Assembly: GCA_037439425.1 (NCBI GenBank) | Contig: JBBIWA010000067.1 | Location: forward strand, 1 to 32,955 | Reading direction: 5' to 3' | From: JBBIWA01 sp037439425 | Lineage (GTDB): Bacteria; Acidobacteriota; Blastocatellia; RBC074 | DNA: 32,955 nt | Shown: piece after piece, positions 14,787 to 23,629 of the stretch | Position numbering within the stretch: position 1 is the stretch's first letter | How the letters are laid out: each line of letters begins with the position of its first letter | Notes under the pieces: model-generated | What the model saw: only the letters and a program-made list of their open reading frames with translations | Database searches by the model: none | What the model was told of the DNA's origin: nothing | Translations under genes and position numbers: made by a program

Positions 14787-17267
14787 ATGACTAACCAACA
14801 AAGACTGAAGAAGGGGCTTTCGAGCGCGGAAGCCGAGGAACGTCTAGAGAGATACGGGGCGAATGCGCTGCCACAGCCCCCACCCGTCACGTCATGGCAA
14901 CGATTCCTGCGCCAGTTTCGTAGCCCGCTGATGTATCTGCTGCTCTTCGCGCTGGTGGTGGAGGTGGTCATATGGCTGATCGAAAAGGCGCAGAGCTGGC
15001 CGATCGAATCCCTGGCTATCGCTCTGATCCTACTGCTGAATGCCGGGCTGGGCATTTATCAAGAAAGCAAAGCCGAAGCGGCGTTTGAGCAGCTGAAGGC
15101 GCTCTCGGCATCGCTGGTCTGGGTGATGCGCGATGGGCAGTTGCGTCATCTGCCTGTCACACAACTCGTGCCTGGTGATGTGGTGCGCATCGAAGCCGGT
15201 GACCGGATTCCGGCTGATGGAAGCTTCCTCGAAGCGCAAGGCATCATGCTTGACGAATCGGTGCTGACCGGGGAATCGGTGCCGGTGGACAAAGGGCTGG
15301 GTGAGGAAGCTTTCAGTGGGACGCTGCTGTTGCGCGGTAAGGGCTATCTGGAAGTCACGCGCACTGGCGCGCAGAGCGCGATAGGCAAGCTCGCTGTCAT
15401 GATCGGCCGGGTCGAAGCCGAAAAGACACCGCTCGAAAAACGCCTCGCCGTCTTCGGCCATCAGGTGGCCATAGTTATTTTCGTGCTGGCTGTGCTGATC
15501 GCCGTGGCCGGGTTCTATATTGAAGGCATTGGCCGCCTCGGTCACGTGCTCCTGTTTGCCATCGCGCTGGCGGTGGCTGCTGTGCCGGAAGGTCTTCCGG
15601 CAGTGTTGACGCTGACGCTCGCCCTTGGCGTCGAACGCATGGCCAAGCGCAAGGCTGTCGTGCGGCGGCTCAGCGCGGTAGAAGCTCTCGGTTCGGTAAC
15701 GGTGATCGCCACGGACAAGACCGGCACGCTGACCGAGAATCGGATGTATGTGAAAGACCTCGATACACCTGAGACGGCGCTGGCGCTGCGCGCGATGGTG
15801 CTGGCCAGCGATGCTGAGATAAGCGGAGCTGGAGATCCGTTGGAACTGGCGCTGCTCGAATATGCTTCCGCGTACGGTATTGACGTTGCCCGTCTCAGCA
15901 GCGACTGCCCGCGCCGCAGTCTGCTGCCCTTCGACAGTGCGTATAAATACATGCGGGTCACCGTCGAAGAGAAGGGGAAAGCAGTCAGCTACCTGAAAGG
16001 GGCGCCGGAAGTGCTGATTGCGCGTAGCCGTCTCACTGCCGCTGAAAGGCGCAATTGGGAAGAGAAAGCCGCAGGCTATGCCCAGGAGGGATTCCGTGTG
16101 CTCTCTCTCGGATGGCGAGAAGGAGAAGGCGATGAGGAGATCGACTTCCTGGGGCTGGTGCTACTTTGGGATCCGCCGCGGCGTGAAGTGCCAGAAGCGA
16201 TTGGCAAAGCACAGGCAGCAGGCATTCGTGTAGTCATGATTACTGGCGATCACCCGGCGACGGCGCTGGCTGTGGCGCACGAGATCGGCATTCCGCCCAG
16301 CCGCGTCGTTACGGGACTTGATCTCGAAGAGTTCTCCGCTGACGAACTCCGCCGCGCGGTGAAAGATACCAACATCTTCGCCCGCGTCGCGCCAGAGCAC
16401 AAGCTGCGCCTGGTTGAAGCGCTCAAAGCCAGCGGCGAGATTGTCGCTATGACCGGTGACGGCGTCAATGATGCTCCAGCGCTCAAACGCGCAGATGTCG
16501 GCGTCGCCATGGGGCAGCGCGGTAGCGAAGTATCACGTGAAGTCGCCGCGCTAGTGCTGCTCGATGACAACTTCGCCACTATCGTCGCGGCGATTGAAGA
16601 AGGGCGCGGCATTTACGAAAACATTCAGAAGTTCATCCGCTTTCTCTTCTCGACCAATCTGGCTGAAGTGTTGATCGTTGTGATTGGGGTGGTCGGATCC
16701 TTCCTGTTAGGGTTGCGCGACGAAACCGGAGGGCTGCTGCTGCCATTGACAGCGGTGCAGCTTTTGTGGATCAACATTGTCACCGATGGCCCGCCCGCGC
16801 TGGCGCTCGGACTGGATCGCAATCCCGCAGTGATGGAGCAACAGCCACTTAACCCCAAAGCGCCTTTGCTCGATTTGGCTTCGCTGCACTTCATCCTGAT
16901 CACCGGGTTGGTCAAGGCCCTGATCGGCGCCTTACTACTGGTGTTGCTGCCGCGCTATGGTTTCAACCTGGGAACCACACGCAGCGTAGTTTTTCTTTAC
17001 GCGGCGATCGGGCAACTGGTCTTCGCCTACCCCGCGCGGGAGGTCCGCGTCCGTCCGCTTGCGAACGCGTATCTCCATATGGCCGTGTTGCTGGGTATCG
17101 GCATTCAAATGCTCACAATTCTGCTACCAGGGCTACGCGTGCTGCTGAAGCTGGAGCCGCTCGATCTTCAGGCTCTGGCTTGGGTGGCGGGCAGTGTAGT
17201 GTTGAGCTGGGGGGTGGCTGAAGTCTACAGTCGCTTCTCCTGGTGGCGCAGCCACAACCACGCTTGA
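14787..17267 (+). CDS. P-type cation-transporting ATPase, SERCA-like (P2A type)
   Basis: An 826-residue inner-membrane ion pump. Visible motifs: N-terminal cation-ATPase domain (GLSSAEAEERLERYGAN), TGES in the actuator domain (161-164), PEGLPAVLTLTLALG in M4 (267-281), DKTGTLT with the phosphorylated Asp D310, KGAPE in the nucleotide domain, TGDGVNDAP in the hinge, then about six C-terminal membrane segments. Ca2+-site residues of SERCA have counterparts: Glu in PEGL, Glu in STNLAEV (M5), and Asn/Thr/Asp in LLWINIVTDGPPAL (M6). This favours Ca2+ export over H+ or Na+/K+, though Mn2+ is possible. The nucleotide-binding domain is short. The upstream region has been taken by an IS607-type remnant, so its promoter may be inside or formed by that element. 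Confidence 0.88.
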   Translation: MTNQQRLKKGLSSAEAEERLERYGANALPQPPPVTSWQRFLRQFRSPLMYLLLFALVVEVVIWLIEKAQSWPIESLAIALILLLNAGLGIYQESKAEAAFEQLKALSASLVWVMRDGQLRHLPVTQLVPGDVVRIEAGDRIPADGSFLEAQGIMLDESVLTGESVPVDKGLGEEAFSGTLLLRGKGYLEVTRTGAQSAIGKLAVMIGRVEAEKTPLEKRLAVFGHQVAIVIFVLAVLIAVAGFYIEGIGRLGHVLLFAIALAVAAVPEGLPAVLTLTLALGVERMAKRKAVVRRLSAVEALGSVTVIATDKTGTLTENRMYVKDLDTPETALALRAMVLASDAEISGAGDPLELALLEYASAYGIDVARLSSDCPRRSLLPFDSAYKYMRVTVEEKGKAVSYLKGAPEVLIARSRLTAAERRNWEEKAAGYAQEGFRVLSLGWREGEGDEEIDFLGLVLLWDPPRREVPEAIGKAQAAGIRVVMITGDHPATALAVAHEIGIPPSRVVTGLDLEEFSADELRRAVKDTNIFARVAPEHKLRLVEALKASGEIVAMTGDGVNDAPALKRADVGVAMGQRGSEVSREVAALVLLDDNFATIVAAIEEGRGIYENIQKFIRFLFSTNLAEVLIVVIGVVGSFLLGLRDETGGLLLPLTAVQLLWINIVTDGPPALALGLDRNPAVMEQQPLNPKAPLLDLASLHFILITGLVKALIGALLLVLLPRYGFNLGTTRSVVFLYAAIGQLVFAYPAREVRVRPLANAYLHMAVLLGIGIQMLTILLPGLRVLLKLEPLDLQALAWVAGSVVLSWGVAEVYSRFSWWRSHNHA

Positions 17268-17345
17268 AGCAGGCTCATCCGCCTCACCGCGGTCGCCACC
17301 TCACCTTGTAGGTTGCGGCTGAAGGCTGCGCTCTGTAAATAAACC
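17268..17345. other. Convergent intergenic stretch before repeat copy 2
   Basis: The whole gap to ribD (17268-17666) has no credible gene. Most of it is repeat copy 2. The remaining ends hold no clear U-tract terminator. Confidence 0.4.
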
Positions 17346-17550
17346 GCTCCTGCGGAAAATCCTGGGCAGGCACGCATCCTTGCGTGCTTGGCTTCGACGA
17401 GCGAGCTATTGTCAGAAAGCAGCACGCTCGCAAGCGTGCAGCTCTCCCTTAAGCGAGCCGTTACCAGAGACCAAGCACGCTAGAAGCGTGCGCTCGTAAG
17501 GGTTTCATCATCTCAGAGCGTTGTCCGTGGAGACATGAAAGACTCCTCTG
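17346..17550 (-). repeat. Dispersed palindromic repeat, copy 2 (longest)
   Basis: Read on the minus strand it begins AGAGGAGTCTTTCATGTC, has three hairpins of the type GCACGCTnnnAGCGTGC, includes the exact palindrome GCACGCAAGGATGCGTGC (17370-17387 on the plus strand as its complement) and ends CCCAGGATTTTCCGCAGGAG. It carries one more central hairpin than copies 1 and 4. It lies between convergent genes, where the hairpins could also stop transcription. Confidence 0.75.
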
Positions 17551-17666
17551 GAGCCGGGTGGAAACGGTTGTTGCAATAAATAGGTCGCAGCTTGTTGCGG
17601 CTTACTTCCCTTCGCCCTATAGATAAGTCGCTCCTCGGAGGCCACAGTAGTTACCTTCTTACGCTG

Positions 17667-18785
17667 CTACCGAGGATAACCTGTAAACTCCCAATCCTCA
17701 CCTCGTTTGATTACTTCCACGTCGCGCAAATCAAGCGCCTCGCTCAAATGCTCACAGCCACCTCCCCCGATGGCCGAGATGGCTTCGCGCCCGCCAATGA
17801 TCTTAGGCGCAATGAAGAAAGTGAGCTTGTCTGCGAGACGTTGCTCGATAACCGAAGTGGCGACGCTTGCGCCGCCTTCGACCAGCAGGCTGGTTATCTG
17901 ACGGCGACCGAGTTCCTTGAGCAGGTGCGCCAGCTTGATTTGCCCGGCACTGGTTTCGACTCGCACAACCTCAGCACCGGCCTCTTCCAGGGCCTGTTGT
18001 CTCGCAGTCAATTCATCAGACAGATTATCCTCTGCTCCAGCAAAGATAATCAGCGGCCACTGGCGCGCCGTCCGGACCAGTTGTGAATCGAGCGGCGTCC
18101 GCAATTTGGAATCCAGCACTACGCGCACCAATGGATTACGGCGAGGTTGATTGGTGCGATCCGAAAGCAGCGGATCATCGGCCAGCACCGTCCCGATCCC
18201 CACCATAATTGCATCGTAGTCGTGCCGCAACACCTGAGCCGCCGCACGCGCCTCTTCCCCTGTAATCCATTTCGACTCTCCTGCGCGCGTTGCGATGCGA
18301 CCATCGAGCGAGCAGGCGAGCTTCAAATGAACAAAGGGAAGACCTGTCGTGATGAACTTCGTGTACTTCTCATTGAGTCGTTGCGCCTCACGCTCCATCA
18401 GGCCGCTGGTGACTTCGATCCCGGCTGCACGCAACATGGCCAGGCCACGCCCGTTGACTTTCGGATTCGGATCCAGCATCGAAACCACCACGCGCTTGAC
18501 TTCAGCGGCAATCAACGCCTCAACACAGGGCGGTGTGCGTTTGTCCGCCCCCTGATGCGAGCACGGCTCAAGATTGATGTAGACGGTAGCACCACGCGCG
18601 CGCGGCCCGGCTTCCTCAAGCGCCCACACTTCCGCGTGCTTGAGATCAGCATAGCGGTGATAGCCGCGCCCGAGGATCTCGTTGTCTTTGACTACAACTG
18701 AACCGACGAGAGGATTCGGACTGGCGAGCGCTGCCCCCTGAGCAGCGAGTTGAAGAGTAAGCTGAATGTAATCGAGATCGCTCAT
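17667..18785 (-). CDS. ribD: Riboflavin biosynthesis protein RibD (deaminase/reductase)
   Basis: Bifunctional enzyme of the second and third steps of riboflavin synthesis from GTP: deamination of the diaminopyrimidine phosphoribosyl compound, then NADPH-dependent side-chain reduction. The N-terminal deaminase has SPNPLVGSVVV (22-32), the zinc site HAEVWALEEAG (H50, E52) and EPCSHQGADKRTPPC (C75, C87). The two Cys are spaced three residues more than in the usual PCxHxGRTPPC form. The C-terminal reductase begins near HLKLACSLDGRIA and contains SLLVEGGASVA. The start at 18785 gives the standard MSDxDY beginning; a GTG at 18830 would add 15 residues and lie 8 bp from the ftsY stop. Likely co-transcribed with ftsY. 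Confidence 0.93.
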   Translation of the reverse strand: MSDLDYIQLTLQLAAQGAALASPNPLVGSVVVKDNEILGRGYHRYADLKHAEVWALEEAGPRARGATVYINLEPCSHQGADKRTPPCVEALIAAEVKRVVVSMLDPNPKVNGRGLAMLRAAGIEVTSGLMEREAQRLNEKYTKFITTGLPFVHLKLACSLDGRIATRAGESKWITGEEARAAAQVLRHDYDAIMVGIGTVLADDPLLSDRTNQPRRNPLVRVVLDSKLRTPLDSQLVRTARQWPLIIFAGAEDNLSDELTARQQALEEAGAEVVRVETSAGQIKLAHLLKELGRRQITSLLVEGGASVATSVIEQRLADKLTFFIAPKIIGGREAISAIGGGGCEHLSEALDLRDVEVIKRGEDWEFTGYPR

Positions 18786-18838
18786 TCGATCGCGGATGGC
18801 GGACTCCCGAGAAGTTCGCTCACTTTGCACTCCGCAAC

Positions 18839-19870
18839 TCAGTCAAACAATCCAGCCACATATGTGTGCGGATCAAAAACTACCAGATCATCTACCTTTT
18901 CGCCGATGCCGCAGTAACGGATAGGAAGATTCAATTCTTTGGCGATAGCCACCGCGATGCCGCCTTTGGCCGTGCCATCGAGCTTGGTCAGGACCAGCCC
19001 CGTCACATCGGCTACCTTCATAAACTCTCGCGCCTGGCTGAGGCCGTTCTGGCCCGTGACAGCATCAATGACCAGCAGCGTTTCATGCGGAGCGCCTGCC
19101 ACCTCGCGCGAAGCGACGCGCTTCATCTTCTCCAGCTCAGCCATGAGATTGGCTTTGTTATGCAACCGTCCGGCAGTATCAACGATCAACACATCCACAC
19201 TGCGCGCCTTCGCCGCCTTGAGCGCATCAAAGAGTACCGCTGCCGGATCAGTTCCCTGCCGCTGCTGAATGAGCGGTACGCCCGCGCGCTCAGCCCAGAT
19301 CGCCAGTTGATCCGAAGCCGCCGCGCGAAAGGTGTCAGCCGCGCAGATTAAGACTTCGTTGCCTTCGGCTTTGATTCGATGCGCCAGCTTGCCGATGGTC
19401 GTGGTCTTGCCCGTGCCATTGACGCCGACCACCAGCATCACATATGGCCGGATCTCCTCCGGCACGGTTGTTTCTGAAGCCACGCCGCGCGAGAGTGCCG
19501 CTCGCTCCAGAATCCCAAGCAGGTGCTGCTTGATAACGCTCTTGAGCTCATCAACATTCTTGAGCGCCTGGCGGTCAAGCTGACGGCGCACATCTGCGAG
19601 AATCTCCAGCGTCGTCTGCACCCCGATGTCAGCGCTGATCAACGCTTCTTCCAATTCTTCCAGCGTTGCGGCATCAATCTCCCTCTTGCCTTTGACGAGA
19701 TCTTCAATCCGATTGACCAGGGTTTCACGCGCTGAGGCGACCGCGCGGCGAAACCGATCCATCAAACCTTCGCTCTCGCCCGCTTCAGCCCTTTCTTCCT
19801 TGGCCGGTTCAGCAGTTCGACCAAGTCCCAGCGAGATAAAATCGCTTCCACTTTTACGTTTCCAAAACAT
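18839..19870 (-). CDS. ftsY: Signal recognition particle receptor FtsY
   Basis: SRP receptor GTPase, 343 residues, which docks SRP-ribosome complexes at the membrane. A short charged A-region (1-35) is followed by the N domain helical bundle (about 36-130) and the G domain: G1 GVNGTGKTT (149-157), DTFRAAA (179-185), DTAGR (231-235), TKLD (295-298), and C-terminal GIGEKVDDL/FDP. Length and motifs are complete. First gene of a pair with ribD (gap of 8-53 bp depending on the ribD start). A 13-bp direct repeat lies upstream, towards the MFS gene. Confidence 0.96.
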   Translation of the reverse strand: MFWKRKSGSDFISLGLGRTAEPAKEERAEAGESEGLMDRFRRAVASARETLVNRIEDLVKGKREIDAATLEELEEALISADIGVQTTLEILADVRRQLDRQALKNVDELKSVIKQHLLGILERAALSRGVASETTVPEEIRPYVMLVVGVNGTGKTTTIGKLAHRIKAEGNEVLICAADTFRAAASDQLAIWAERAGVPLIQQRQGTDPAAVLFDALKAAKARSVDVLIVDTAGRLHNKANLMAELEKMKRVASREVAGAPHETLLVIDAVTGQNGLSQAREFMKVADVTGLVLTKLDGTAKGGIAVAIAKELNLPIRYCGIGEKVDDLVVFDPHTYVAGLFD

Positions 19871-19906
19871 AACAGCAAATCAGCTCTTACCAACCTCCCA
19901 TTAAGC

Positions 19907-19992
19907 TTCGGTCTCAATCTCCCGCAAACTGGCCTGCAAGCTGCGTGAGCCCCCAGCCTGGCAAACCCTTCCATCAACGTTCGGTCTCAATC
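19907..19992. repeat. 13-bp direct repeat overlapping the MFS gene end
   Basis: TTCGGTCTCAATC occurs at 19907-19919 and again at 19980-19992. The second copy contains the complement of the MFS stop codon. The 60 bp between have no recognised feature. Confidence 0.5.
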
Positions 19993-21174
19993 GCCCACTG
20001 CCAGCGCCTCTCTGGCCAGCAGCTTGGCGCTCACCTGATCTTTGGGGTAGCGCCAGATCAAAGCCGCTGAAATGAGCGGCACCAGAGAGACCATCATCAG
20101 CGCAAGCGTGAAGCCGGCCTGCTCGCTCAGCTTTCCTGTGATCGGCGTCATCAACCCACCTGTGCCCCAGGCAAAGCCCATCATCAGGGCCGAAACCGTG
20201 CTCGCGCTGCCAGGAACCAAACGCTGCGCCATTACGACGCTGATCGGAATCGGAAGATTGAGCATCGTGCCACCAGCCATCAACAGCGCGTAGCTGGTGG
20301 CCCCCTGCGTGGAGAAGGCGCCAAGCAGCAGCGGCGTGGCCAGCAGCATTGCCCACATTGCGACACGCCGCGCGCCGAAACGGTCCGCCAGCGCTCCCCC
20401 AAAGAAGCCACCGACGCCACCAAAGAAGATAAAGCCCGACAACACCCATCCAATCTCCGTTTGCGCCAATCCGCTCTTTTCGAGCGAAAATGGCAGATAA
20501 GTTTGCACGCTCACCGATGCTGCCGAACGCAACGCGACGGCGAAATAAAGCAGTACCAGAGGCACCCATGCTGCGCGCAACATCTCCCGCAACGGTGGCT
20601 CATCAGCTGCACCAGGCTGCGCCTCCAGCTTCGGGCAGTAACCGAGCAGCAACAGCCAGATGGCAATGCCGAAGATCACCGTGTAGTAACTGCGCTCCAG
20701 GCCAAACCAGTAGACAGTGTAGGAGATGATAATCGGACCGAGCGCGTAGCCTACTGTCCCGGCAGAAGAAAAGATCGACATCACAGTCCCCGGCCGGCCA
20801 GCAGCAGAGCGCGTCACCAGCGCCGCGCTCTGCGGATGAAATGATCCGATGCCAATGCCGCCCGCAATCACCAGCATCATCAGGACTGGCAGACTGCTGG
20901 CCAGCCCGATGCTCGAAATAAACACGGCTGCGACCAGCGGTCCAAAGACCGACATCGAGCGTTTCAAATATCGGTCGGAAATCATCCCGTAGACCGGTTG
21001 CATCAGCGATGACGAAATCATCATCGTCGGAACCAGCAACCCGGCCTGCGCTGGTGTCAGGCGTAACTTGGCCGCCAGCAGCGGCAACAATGGCGCCAGA
21101 AAGCTCGAATAGGAATCGAGCACCAAGTGCCCAGCAGAGAGCAAAGCGATAGTGCTTTTGTCTTGACGAGTCAT
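19987..21174 (-). CDS. MFS transporter, fosmidomycin-resistance (Fsr)-like
   Basis: A 395-residue inner-membrane protein with about 12 hydrophobic segments. The start LLSAGHLVLDSYSSFLAPLLP, then VYGMISDRYLKRSM (the MFS loop 2-3 signature) and GIGSFHPQSAALVTRSA resemble the Fsr group of drug:H+ antiporters, which have GHLxxDxxxxxLxPLLP and an FHP segment. A second DRFGARR loop marks the start of the C-terminal half. The substrate cannot be told. It starts 30 bp after the stop of the glutamine-amidotransferase-like gene on the same strand, which suggests co-transcription and perhaps export of a related metabolite; this is inference. Confidence 0.85.
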   Translation of the reverse strand: MTRQDKSTIALLSAGHLVLDSYSSFLAPLLPLLAAKLRLTPAQAGLLVPTMMISSSLMQPVYGMISDRYLKRSMSVFGPLVAAVFISSIGLASSLPVLMMLVIAGGIGIGSFHPQSAALVTRSAAGRPGTVMSIFSSAGTVGYALGPIIISYTVYWFGLERSYYTVIFGIAIWLLLLGYCPKLEAQPGAADEPPLREMLRAAWVPLVLLYFAVALRSAASVSVQTYLPFSLEKSGLAQTEIGWVLSGFIFFGGVGGFFGGALADRFGARRVAMWAMLLATPLLLGAFSTQGATSYALLMAGGTMLNLPIPISVVMAQRLVPGSASTVSALMMGFAWGTGGLMTPITGKLSEQAGFTLALMMVSLVPLISAALIWRYPKDQVSAKLLAREALAVGD

Positions 21175-21204
21175 ATCCCTTGGCCAGTGGCTATGAGTTT
21201 CTGG

Positions 21205-21978
21205 TTATTGACAAAGGGCCAATGGCAACTGCTTTGCAGCTTCAACAAAGCTTGCAAAAATCGCCTGTGATAAACGATCGCGTTCCCAACCTCTTTCAGG
21301 ATGCCACTGCAGGCCAAGCACAAACCGGTTCGGTCGTGGATCCATAATCGCTTCGATCACACCATCCTGAGCGCGGGCAATCACGCGCAGATTGCGCCCG
21401 AGCGTCTTGACCGCCTGATGATGGCTGCTGTTAACACGCGCCTGATCACCCCTAGCCAACTGAGCCAGCAGCGAGTCAGGCTCAATCCTGATCTGATGGG
21501 AGGGGCGATCATAAGGCCTGCCTTGATCGTGCTTAATTGCACCTGCGACTTGCGCTTCGATGTCCTGAATCAGCGAGCCACCACGCGAGACGTTGAGCGA
21601 TTGCATACCGTAACAGATGCCCAGCACCGGCAAGCGTCGCTCCTCAAAGATCTCCAGCAAGATCAGGTCCGTCTCTTCCCGCTCAGGCACCACAGCGCCC
21701 AGGCGCGGATGCGGCTCCTCGCCATAGCGTGCCGGATCCACGTCGCTATTGCTCCCTGAAAGAAGCAAACCATCAAGCCGTGCAGCGACCGAGGCTAGAT
21801 AATCTCGATCTGGAATCAGCGGAATATAAACGGGCGCGCCGCCGGCAGCTTTTATTGCTTCAGCATAATAACGCTGCAGATAAAACGTATTCTCAGCCGT
21901 CTCGAGCCGCGTGGTGATCCCAATCAGTGGGCGACCCTCCGGTGAGGTGGATCTCACAATAGCTTGAGTCAACGCCAT
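21205..21978 (-). CDS. Gamma-glutamyl-gamma-aminobutyrate hydrolase family protein (class I amidotransferase fold)
   Basis: A 257-residue peptidase C26/PuuD-like hydrolase that cleaves gamma-glutamyl amide bonds. Catalytic Cys is in VLGICYGMQSLNV (C122), with His and Glu in LGLQWHPE (H226, E228). NSSHHQAV (183-190) and DGLLLSG...DVDP (69-82) are typical of the family; the usual GG(G)DV loop reads SGSNSDVDP here. A strong AAGGAG Shine-Dalgarno supports the start. In E. coli PuuD acts in putrescine degradation; no other puu genes are present, so the substrate is open. Probably first gene of a unit with the MFS transporter. Confidence 0.9.
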   Translation of the reverse strand: MALTQAIVRSTSPEGRPLIGITTRLETAENTFYLQRYYAEAIKAAGGAPVYIPLIPDRDYLASVAARLDGLLLSGSNSDVDPARYGEEPHPRLGAVVPEREETDLILLEIFEERRLPVLGICYGMQSLNVSRGGSLIQDIEAQVAGAIKHDQGRPYDRPSHQIRIEPDSLLAQLARGDQARVNSSHHQAVKTLGRNLRVIARAQDGVIEAIMDPRPNRFVLGLQWHPERGWERDRLSQAIFASFVEAAKQLPLALCQ

Positions 21979-22070
21979 CTACTCCTTGCAACTAAGGGTC
22001 TAGTAAGCCAGCAGTGTAAGCGGATAGCCAATCGTTGTCAAAGACCGCAAGCCCCTTCATTTTCAATCAC

Positions 22071-22207
22071 GGGTGTAATTATCGAGTGGGACTGAAAGAG
22101 CGCTTCGTCCTGGGAGCGCACGCTTGAGAGGCTGCTGTTTTCGCATCCACACCAGGCACGCCAGATGCGTGCGCTCGTGAGGGTGAGTCCCACTTTTAAT
22201 CGCACCC
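22071..22207. repeat. MITE-like 137-bp unit with inverted ends
   Basis: The left end (22071-22093: GGGTG, about 10 bp, then GTGGGACT) and the right end (22186-22207: AGTCCCAC, about 9 bp, then CACCC) form a gapped inverted repeat whose inner 8 bp are exact. The interior shares GGGAGCGCACGCT and GATGCGTGCGCTCGTGAGGG with the dispersed repeat family but lacks its ends. No ORF. It fills most of the gap between the divergent hydrolase and serpin genes (21979-22294); the rest of that gap shows nothing clear. Confidence 0.5.
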
Positions 22208-22294
22208 TTCAATTCCACCTCAGGCTAGCTCACTTGCGACCATGCTCAAAAGAGCACTATGATCAGTCTGAACCCAACAACAGGAGAGGTGAAT

Positions 22295-23548
22295 ATGAAA
22301 AGAAGAACTTCACGGACCTCGACCACAACAGCTTTGGGTCTGGCAGTCATCGGTATCATCAGTTGTGGACTGACTTCCCTTCCCGATCAAGGCAGTGAGA
22401 CACAACCGCAGAAAATTTCCAAAGGAACAACCATGGACACGCGAGCCGTCACCGCTTACAACCAATTCGGGTTTCATCTCTTCAACCAGTTGCGCACTCA
22501 GGATGAGGGCAAGAATCTCTTCTACTCTCCGCTGAGTGTGGCTACAGCGCTCACCATGGCATACAGCGGAGCAGCAGGCGAAACTGAGCAAGCGATGGCC
22601 CAAACCCTTAACTTGCAGGGGATGAGCCAGCCGGAAGCGAGCAGCGCCTGCGCCGAGTTGCTGAACCAGCTCAAGAGCGCTGATCCGAAAGTGACGCTTC
22701 AGATTGCCAATTCACTCTGGGCGCGTTTGGGCATTCAGTTCCAACCAGCTTTTCTAGAAAGTAGTCAGCGCCTCTTCAAGGCGGAGATTACCACGCTCAA
22801 TTTCAGTGACCCCCATGCCCCTAGCATCATCAATCGCTGGGTTGATACCAATACGAAGGGCAAAATCAAAGAGATTATCAAACAGATTGATCACCGGGCG
22901 GTGATGCTTTTGATCAATGCCGTCTACTTCAAAGGTCAATGGCAGGAAAAATTCAATCCAGCCAACACCAAACCGGCGACCTTTCACCTCGCTCAAGGTA
23001 AGACCAAACTGCTGCCCATGATGGCGCAATCCGGCAGGTACTCTTACCTCAAAGGCGAACGCTTCCAAGCCATAGAGCTACCTTACGGCGACGGCAGAGT
23101 CAGTATCTATCTCTTCCTGCCGGATAGCGATCTGTCGCTGGGCGATTTTCTCAAAAGCTTGAGTTATCAGAGATGGGAGCAGTGGCTGGTGCAGTTTCGT
23201 CGCCTGCCAGGTGAGATCCAGCTCCCGCGCTTCAAACTGGAGTACGACAAAGAACTGAATGAGGCCCTGAAAGCTTTGGGGATGGAGATTGCCTTCAATC
23301 CCGATCGCGCCAACTTTGAGAGAATCTACGCTGAAGGCGGTCTCTTCATCCAGCAGGTCAAACACAAAGCTTTCGTCGAGGTGAACGAAGAAGGCACCGA
23401 AGCCGCAGCTTCCACTTCCGTGGCTGTCGGGGTAACTTCATTCCAGGAGCCATTCCGCTTTATCGCCGATCGTCCCTTCTTCTTCTCCATTCGCGATCAG
23501 CAAACTGGGATGGTGCTGTTTATGGGCGTGGTGGTGGACCCGCAATGA
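22295..23548 (+). CDS. Serpin, predicted lipoprotein, with inhibitory-type hinge
   Basis: A 417-residue serine-protease inhibitor of the serpin family. The leader KRRTSRTSTTTALGLAVIGI ends in IISC, a plausible lipobox, so it is probably a surface or periplasmic lipoprotein. The serpin body starts near YNQFGFHLFNQL and includes NLFYSPLSVATALTMAYSGA, INAVYFKGQWQEKF, FxA-type shutter elements and the C-terminal PFRFIADRPFFFSI. The reactive loop reads EEGTEAAASTSVAVGVTS; the small-residue hinge TEAAAS is that of inhibitory serpins. Counting as in antithrombin, P1-P1' would be Thr-Ser. The start at 22295 has AGGAGAGG 6 nt upstream; the ATG at 22259 lacks one. Target protease unknown. Confidence 0.9.
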   Translation: MKRRTSRTSTTTALGLAVIGIISCGLTSLPDQGSETQPQKISKGTTMDTRAVTAYNQFGFHLFNQLRTQDEGKNLFYSPLSVATALTMAYSGAAGETEQAMAQTLNLQGMSQPEASSACAELLNQLKSADPKVTLQIANSLWARLGIQFQPAFLESSQRLFKAEITTLNFSDPHAPSIINRWVDTNTKGKIKEIIKQIDHRAVMLLINAVYFKGQWQEKFNPANTKPATFHLAQGKTKLLPMMAQSGRYSYLKGERFQAIELPYGDGRVSIYLFLPDSDLSLGDFLKSLSYQRWEQWLVQFRRLPGEIQLPRFKLEYDKELNEALKALGMEIAFNPDRANFERIYAEGGLFIQQVKHKAFVEVNEEGTEAAASTSVAVGVTSFQEPFRFIADRPFFFSIRDQQTGMVLFMGVVVDPQ

Positions 23549-23570
23549 GACGATTGGGGGTTGCTCCCGA

Positions 23571-23599
23571 TTGACAAACCCGCGGCGACGGCATATCGT
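23571..23599 (+). promoter_or_regulatory. Promoter of the NAD-salvage operon
   Basis: A perfect TTGACA (23571-23576), a 17-bp spacer and TATCGT (23594-23599, four of six consensus bases). The operator palindrome begins on the last base of this -10, so a bound repressor would block RNA polymerase. Confidence 0.55.
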
Positions 23600-23619
23600 T
23601 AGTGTTACAAATACACTAA
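23599..23619. promoter_or_regulatory. Predicted NrtR operator (21-bp palindrome)
   Basis: Perfect 7-bp arms TTAGTGT (23599-23605) and ACACTAA (23613-23619) are separated by TACAAAT. The centre has the spacing GT-N7-AC known for NrtR operators. It lies between the -10 element and the first gene of an operon that ends with an nrtR gene, which supports autoregulation by that protein. Confidence 0.7.
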
Positions 23620-23629
23620 GGTGACAGCG

